Of a stretch of DNA of 55,207 nt, positions 51,210 through 55,207 are shown one piece after another. The notes under the pieces were generated by a model. That model did not search any database. It saw only the letters and a program-made list of their open reading frames with translations, and was not told the DNA's origin. Each line of letters opens with the position of its first letter. Position 1 is the stretch's first letter. Source of the stretch: a virus; IMG/VR virus record IMGVR_UViG_3300006080_000002, positions 1-55,207 of that record, one strand, 5' to 3'. Both the position numbers and the translations under genes were made by a program.

Positions 51210-51863
51210 ATGAAAACTTACACTCAGAAGTCTAATGCACGTCGCGCAGCAATCACCGCTCTGGTACGCGATCGCGGTTTAACCAAGGCTGAAGCCCAGG
51301 AAAAAGCAAACGAACTGTTCACCATCCGCACTGCGGACAACGGAGAGTTCTACCCGCACTTCCACAACGTGCGCGACGAAGCCGAAGCCAAAGCCGCAGC
51401 GGAAGCTAAAGCGGAAGCTAAAGCGGCAGCTGAAGCCCCGGTTGTAGGTGAGTTCACCTATTGCCCGCACTGCGAAATCCACCTGAGCAACGGCTATCAA
51501 ACCGACAGTGATCTGCGGAATGGTATGAATGGCCTGAAAGGTTGTGAAAAATATGAATACCTGTGCCTTGCGTGCGCCGAAGAATTTGGCCCGGAAATTA
51601 TCCGCACGCAAAAGGCTGTTAGCTCGGCTCCAACTGGCACAGGTGTTAAAATTGAAAAAGACCGCCCTGAGCAAAATGGTATCAAGCGCCCATCCCGTGG
51701 CGGCAAGTGTGCCCAAGTGTGGGATATTTGTGACGCCTTCTTTGCGGAACACCTTGCTTCGCCAAAGCCAAAGTACATGAAGGAAGCCGCCAAAGCGCGG
51801 GGCTTGAACGAAAATAACGCGGTTATCGAAATGTACCAATGGCGCAAGTTCATGGGCTTATAA
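51210..51863 (+). CDS. Protein with zinc-binding pairs and shared C-terminal domain
   Basis: This 217-aa protein starts MKTYTQKSNARRAAITALVRDRGLTKAEAQ (site GGGGTAA). An alanine/lysine/glutamate-rich stretch is followed by CPHCEIHLSN and LCLACAEEF, two Cys pairs (zinc). The last 66 residues (RPEQNGIKRPSRGGKCAQVWDICDAFF to WRKFMGL) match the domain in the gene at 52629. The N-terminus could bind DNA. Function unknown. Confidence 0.72.
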   Translation: MKTYTQKSNARRAAITALVRDRGLTKAEAQEKANELFTIRTADNGEFYPHFHNVRDEAEAKAAAEAKAEAKAAAEAPVVGEFTYCPHCEIHLSNGYQTDSDLRNGMNGLKGCEKYEYLCLACAEEFGPEIIRTQKAVSSAPTGTGVKIEKDRPEQNGIKRPSRGGKCAQVWDICDAFFAEHLASPKPKYMKEAAKARGLNENNAVIEMYQWRKFMGL

Positions 51864-51871
51864 GCCAAGCC

Positions 51872-51887
51872 GGGGCAGAAATGCCCC
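51872..51887 (+). terminator. Weak hairpin after the zinc-bearing gene
   Basis: GGGGCA / TGCCCC with a four-base loop, followed by TACTTTC. Probably weak. Confidence 0.35.
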
Positions 51888-51923
51888 TACTTTCAAACAC
51901 TTAGCAGTTATCGGAGTCACCCC

Positions 51924-52538
51924 ATGTATGTTTTAATCAGTTTAGATGACCACACAGTTATCTATCGACATAGCGACCTTAATACAGTTCTGTCCCTTGC
52001 CCATATTGAATGTCCGGACATTGGCTTCAGCTGTTTTAGCGACGATGATGTTAGACATTATCTCGGCTTCGGCATCCTGGCACTCCGCCAGTTATACAAA
52101 AACATCTCCGGCCAGGAACCCGCGTCAAATCTGCCTTCGCGCTTACTGGCCCCGCAGATCCGCGATATGATACAGTGGATTCCTGAAAGCGATGTACGTG
52201 TTTGGGAGGTTGAACAGCAGGCCCGCAAGGCCGACGGCGTTATTCGTCACCGTTACGTTAAAGGCGCTTACACGCCAACAGTAATCACCGAAATGTTTGA
52301 CAGCGGTGAACACCCGTTGCCATCGCTTAGCCTTACCCCGGAACAAGCCAAACAGGCCATTGCCGGTGTGCCTGTACCGCAGCCTGTGCAGCGCCAAGCG
52401 CCGCAGGCCGGGCAGTATGTGCAAGTGGTTGGCCGCGCCCAGCAGCAACCACAGCCGCAACCACAGGCGGCACAGGCACCGCAACCGGCGCAACAACAGG
52501 GCACAGTGCCAAGCTGGCTCGCAGGGTGGAAAAAATAA
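51924..52538 (+). CDS. Hypothetical protein with Q/P-rich tail
   Basis: This 204-aa protein has a globular part, residues 1-150 (YVLISLDDHTVIYRHSDLNTVL, LGFGILALRQLYKNISG), and a Q/P/A-rich tail (QQQPQPQPQAAQAPQPAQQQ) ending PSWLAGWKK. No motif recognised. The tail style matches the SSB-like and RNase H/AAA+ proteins, hinting at a shared complex. Confidence 0.7.
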   Translation: MYVLISLDDHTVIYRHSDLNTVLSLAHIECPDIGFSCFSDDDVRHYLGFGILALRQLYKNISGQEPASNLPSRLLAPQIRDMIQWIPESDVRVWEVEQQARKADGVIRHRYVKGAYTPTVITEMFDSGEHPLPSLSLTPEQAKQAIAGVPVPQPVQRQAPQAGQYVQVVGRAQQQPQPQPQAAQAPQPAQQQGTVPSWLAGWKK

Positions 52539-52551
52539 TTGCGAAAGGGTG

Positions 52552-52580
52552 TTGCAAAGTCTTGGGACACCCCCTACTAT
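52552..52580 (+). promoter_or_regulatory. Promoter of the TTGCA family
   Basis: TTGCAA - 17 bases - TACTAT on the + strand, 49 bases before the start at 52629. Confidence 0.6.
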
Positions 52581-52628
52581 ACAACTCACGGCACCAACGC
52601 CTTTAAATTAGCAAAACAGGATAAGACC

Positions 52629-53372
52629 ATGACAAACACTATCGAACAACTGGATCACAATGTTGCGAACGCTGAAATCGCACTGGAAACTGCAAAAGAA
52701 AATCTGGCAGCCCACGAAAAGGCTGACCCGCAGGACGTTGCGGCTGTTGAGCACTTCAAAGCTGAAGTTAAAGCCAACGAAGTGGCATTAAAAACTGCCC
52801 GTGCCGAACTGACCAAGGCAACCAAAGCCGCACAGCGCGAAGCTGAAAAGGTTGCCAAGGCTGAAGCACGCGAAGCTGCTAAAGCTGCTAAAAAAGCCGA
52901 AGCTGAAGCTAAGAAAGCCGCCAAGGAAGCCGAAAAGGCTGAAAAGGCAGCCGCTAAGGCCGCAGCCAAAGAAGCAAACAAAATGCCTGAACAAAACGGT
53001 GTACGCCGTCCGAAGCCTGGAACCAAATGTGGTCAGGTTTGGGAACTGGCTGACGCTATGTCCGCTGAACAGGGTAGCCCGGTAGCAATCACCGATCTGC
53101 TGGAACACCCACAAGCCCTGGAAATGAACGCAAATAACGTTCGTTGTGAATATGCAGCATGGAAAAAGTTCTACGGTATTACAGGCCGCATTGAGTCCCC
53201 AAAAGCTGCTGAAGCCCGCGCTGCAAAGGAAGCTGAAAAAGCTGCTGCTGCACAAGCAAAAGCTGAAGCCAAAGCGGCTGAAAAGGCTGCCAAGGCTGCT
53301 GAAAAAGAAGCCGCCAAAGAAGCCAAGGCTGCTGAAAAGGCTGCTAAAGAAGCTGAAGCCGCTGCTCAATAA
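52629..53372 (+). CDS. Alanine/lysine/glutamate-rich helical protein with shared domain
   Basis: This 247-aa protein is a long helix of A, K and E (KAAKKAEAEAKKAAKEAEKAEK and a similar C-terminal run) on both sides of the shared domain at about 119-186 (MPEQNGVRRPKPGTKCGQVWELADA to WKKFYGI). The start MTNTIEQLDHNVANAE at 52629 follows an AGGA site. It could be a chromatin-like or scaffold protein for phage DNA. Function unknown. Confidence 0.72.
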   Translation: MTNTIEQLDHNVANAEIALETAKENLAAHEKADPQDVAAVEHFKAEVKANEVALKTARAELTKATKAAQREAEKVAKAEAREAAKAAKKAEAEAKKAAKEAEKAEKAAAKAAAKEANKMPEQNGVRRPKPGTKCGQVWELADAMSAEQGSPVAITDLLEHPQALEMNANNVRCEYAAWKKFYGITGRIESPKAAEARAAKEAEKAAAAQAKAEAKAAEKAAKAAEKEAAKEAKAAEKAAKEAEAAAQ

Positions 53373-53391
53373 GTAACACCCCCGCGTTATC

Positions 53392-53420
53392 TTGCAACGC
53401 CTGCGCCCCTAGTGCATACT
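53392..53420 (+). promoter_or_regulatory. queE: Promoter for the deazaguanine operon
   Basis: TTGCAA - 17 bases - CATACT on the + strand, about 54 bases ahead of queE. A GC hairpin (GGGGCG / CGCCCC, 53425-53444) lies at the 5' end of the expected transcript. Confidence 0.55.
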
Positions 53421-53473
53421 GCCGGGGGCGTGCCAAAACGCCCCGCAACTACCTATGAAACCCCGGAGCTATC

Positions 53474-54169
53474 ATGTCCAATACTCAACCACCCGAAAAG
53501 TTCGTCCCTAGCGACGGCACCAAACTCGACGTCCATTCCACTTTTAATACAATCCAAGGCGAAGGCCCGTTTTCAGGCTACCGCGCATTCTTTATCCGGC
53601 TGGCTGGTTGTAACCTGCAATGCCCCGGCTGCGATACCGAGTACACCCAAGGGCGTGCTAAGGTTGAAATTTCAAGCATTGTTGAGCGGGCGCGCATGAG
53701 CCCGGCTGGCCTTGTGGTTATTACTGGCGGCGAACCTTTCCGCCAAAATATCGCGCCGCTTGTTAAAGCACTGATCGCTGCCGGCAAATTGGTACAGATT
53801 GAAACCAACGGCACGCTCCCGCAATCCCCAGAACTGCCAAATGTTGGTTGTTATGTTGTCTGTAGTCCGAAAACGCCAAGCATTAACCAGCGACTGGCAA
53901 GCCGGGCAAATGCTTTCAAGTATGTTGTTGACGCTGATAATTACGATGAGCGTGACGGTTTACCTACAATCGTTCTGGGCAACCAATGCCGGGATGGTGC
54001 GGTAGTTGCCCGGCCACCAGTTGGCGCAAAAATCCCAGTCTTTATTCAGCCAGCTGATGTAAAAGACGCTGAACAGAACCTGCGGAATAACGCAACTGCG
54101 GTTCGCTCCTGTTTGGAAACGAACCGAATTCTGCAACTTCAAATTCACAAGCTTATTGGAGTAGAATAA
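53474..54169 (+). CDS. queE: QueE, 7-carboxy-7-deazaguanine synthase
   Basis: This 231-aa radical SAM enzyme should turn 6-carboxytetrahydropterin into 7-carboxy-7-deazaguanine. The iron-sulfur ligands C46, C50, C53 (CNLQCPGC, C-x3-C-x2-C) and TIQGEG at residues 26-31, a QueE signature, are present, followed by ITGGEPF. GGAG precedes the start and the stop abuts gat-queC. This is the third step toward preQ0. Confidence 0.95.
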   Translation: MSNTQPPEKFVPSDGTKLDVHSTFNTIQGEGPFSGYRAFFIRLAGCNLQCPGCDTEYTQGRAKVEISSIVERARMSPAGLVVITGGEPFRQNIAPLVKALIAAGKLVQIETNGTLPQSPELPNVGCYVVCSPKTPSINQRLASRANAFKYVVDADNYDERDGLPTIVLGNQCRDGAVVARPPVGAKIPVFIQPADVKDAEQNLRNNATAVRSCLETNRILQLQIHKLIGVE

Positions 54170-55207
54170 ATGTGTGCAATCTTTGGATTTCTAAGCGCTG
54201 GGGCTGACCCAGCTTTATCGCGGTTAGCAAACGCCTCAATATCGCTAATTAACCGTGCATCCTGTGAGCGCGGCAGGGACGGTACTGGCTATATTGTCAA
54301 CGGCCATGCCGAGCGCCGTGGACTTTATTTACCATTGTCCGAAGCGAACAATATTATTGGCAATTCCCGTGCGATGCCAACGACAGAATATTACCACACC
54401 AAGCCAAGCGATTTGGATCAGCAACCATACCGGGTTGGCCCGTGGGCTATTGTTCACAATGGAACGATAGCAAACGACGCTGAACTTCGTACTAACTCTC
54501 ATGCCAGCAAAATCGACAGCGCGGCAATTGCCGAAGTATTAGCCAAGGTTTCACACGAAAACCAGTCGAGAACGTTAGCTGAGCAGTTCGAAATGGCAAT
54601 CCGACAGCTTCGTGGTAGCTTCGCTATCCTGGCTGTGCATCGTGACCACCCGAACTTTATTTTTTATGCTTGCAATTATAAACCTATCTGGTACGCCAAA
54701 GACAGTGAGGGCAATGTTCACATTGCAAGCACCAGAAAAATGCTTCGTCACCTTCAGTACGCGGATATGATTGAGCCATACACGTTAGGCTATTTTATCT
54801 CCGGCGTTGGTGGGCCGGTTTTCATTGGCCCACTCCGTGCTGAGCCGAATCGCCGGGCGTTGGTTGTTGCCAGCGGTGGCCTGGACAGCACCGTGGCTGC
54901 AAAAATGTTGCAGTCGCAAGGTTATGAGGTTGAACTTGTCCATTTTGCCTATAACTGCCATGCAGAGCAAAAGGAGCTTAAAGCTGTTGCGGATATTGCA
55001 AAAAGCCTTAACGTGAAAGTCCGCGTATTGGATATGAGCATCTACGGCAATACGGATTCAGCATTGCTCGACGATCGTGGTATCGCTGACGGTGTTGCCG
55101 GTGCAGAATATGCCCATGAATGGGTGCCAGCACGCAATCTTAACCTTCTGGCGCGGGCTGTTGCTATTGCAGAAGCTGAAAACTTTAGTGTTATCGCGCT
55201 CGGCAAT
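54170..55207 (+). CDS. gat-queC: Gat-QueC, amidotransferase-QueC fusion (continues at 1-420)
   Basis: The joined 452-aa protein has two parts. Residues 1-225 form a class II glutamine amidotransferase with the nucleophile C2 (MCAIFG) and HNG at 96-98 (IVHNGTI). Residues 228-439 form QueC with the ATP-pyrophosphatase loop SGGLDST at 235-241 and the four-cysteine zinc site C410/C418/C421/C424. QueC makes preQ0 from 7-carboxy-7-deazaguanine. In Gat-QueC the amidotransferase is believed to supply ammonia that turns preQ0 into the formamidine (G+ base). It lies between queE and queD. Confidence 0.93.
   Translation, partial: MCAIFGFLSAGADPALSRLANASISLINRASCERGRDGTGYIVNGHAERRGLYLPLSEANNIIGNSRAMPTTEYYHTKPSDLDQQPYRVGPWAIVHNGTIANDAELRTNSHASKIDSAAIAEVLAKVSHENQSRTLAEQFEMAIRQLRGSFAILAVHRDHPNFIFYACNYKPIWYAKDSEGNVHIASTRKMLRHLQYADMIEPYTLGYFISGVGGPVFIGPLRAEPNRRALVVASGGLDSTVAAKMLQSQGYEVELVHFAYNCHAEQKELKAVADIAKSLNVKVRVLDMSIYGNTDSALLDDRGIADGVAGAEYAHEWVPARNLNLLARAVAIAEAENFSVIALGN
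55109..55207. repeat. Terminal direct repeat, copy 2
   Basis: Identical to bases 1-99 (see that entry). Removing one copy leaves a 55,108-base circle in which gat-queC is intact. Confidence 0.9.

Noticed and set aside
51279-51839. Open frame of 186 codons on the - strand
   Set aside because: Antisense of a gene with a good start and clear domains; phenylalanine-rich composition reflects the A/K/E-rich sense strand.
53425-53444. preQ1/preQ0 riboswitch ahead of queE
   Set aside because: Only a short GC hairpin is present and the leader is too short for a convincing aptamer with the conserved A-rich tail.

Overview
The window is the complete, circularly closing genome of a lytic tailed phage with a long, non-contractile (siphovirus-type) tail. 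Bases 55109-55207 repeat bases 1-99 exactly, so the unique genome is about 55,108 bp and one gene (gat-queC) runs across the junction. Gene content and order resemble the Queuovirinae-type phages (Escherichia phage 9g and Seurat relatives) known for 7-deazaguanine-modified DNA. The host is probably a gammaproteobacterium, but nothing here identifies it. I found no integrase, repressor cassette, tRNA, CRISPR array or phage RNA polymerase.

Layout. Two transcription arms diverge from an AT-rich intergenic block (38240-38884). That block carries nine copies of ATGTTAA/TTAACAT and is the best origin candidate. The arms converge at 5724-5827, where a strong terminator faces the leftward arm. The rightward arm (+ strand, 38885 to 55108 and on to 5723) holds replication, recombination and DNA modification: an origin-proximal unknown protein, an HTH protein, primase-helicase, a fused RNase H/AAA+ protein, ATP-dependent DNA ligase, a Sak4-like recombinase, a DUF669-like ssDNA-binding protein, a Cas4/RecB-like nuclease, a J-domain protein, an SF2 helicase, two proteins sharing a C-terminal domain, then queE, gat-queC, queD, folE, dpdA, a sliding-clamp-like protein and a family B DNA polymerase.

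The leftward arm (- strand, 38239 down to 5828) starts with about 20 small, mostly unknown early genes, including a MazG-like enzyme, an RMF-like protein, a C39-like papain-fold protein and several membrane proteins. It then runs through a nuclease, terminase small subunit, lysis genes (amidase, holin, inner and outer spanin), terminase large subunit, portal, MuF-like protein, scaffold, major capsid, neck genes, tail tube, frameshifted tail chaperones, tape measure, tail tip and fibres.

How it works together. FolE, QueD, QueE and the QueC half of Gat-QueC should make preQ0. The amidotransferase half should convert it to the formamidine (archaeosine base), and DpdA should insert it into phage DNA, giving 2'-deoxyarchaeosine as protection against restriction. 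The most notable items beyond this known theme are an RNase H-AAA+ fusion with a well-placed internal start, an SF2 helicase ending in the host SSB tip sequence DDIPF, a family of promoters with a TTGCA-type -35 box, a programmed -1 frameshift in the tail chaperones, and an RMF-like small protein.
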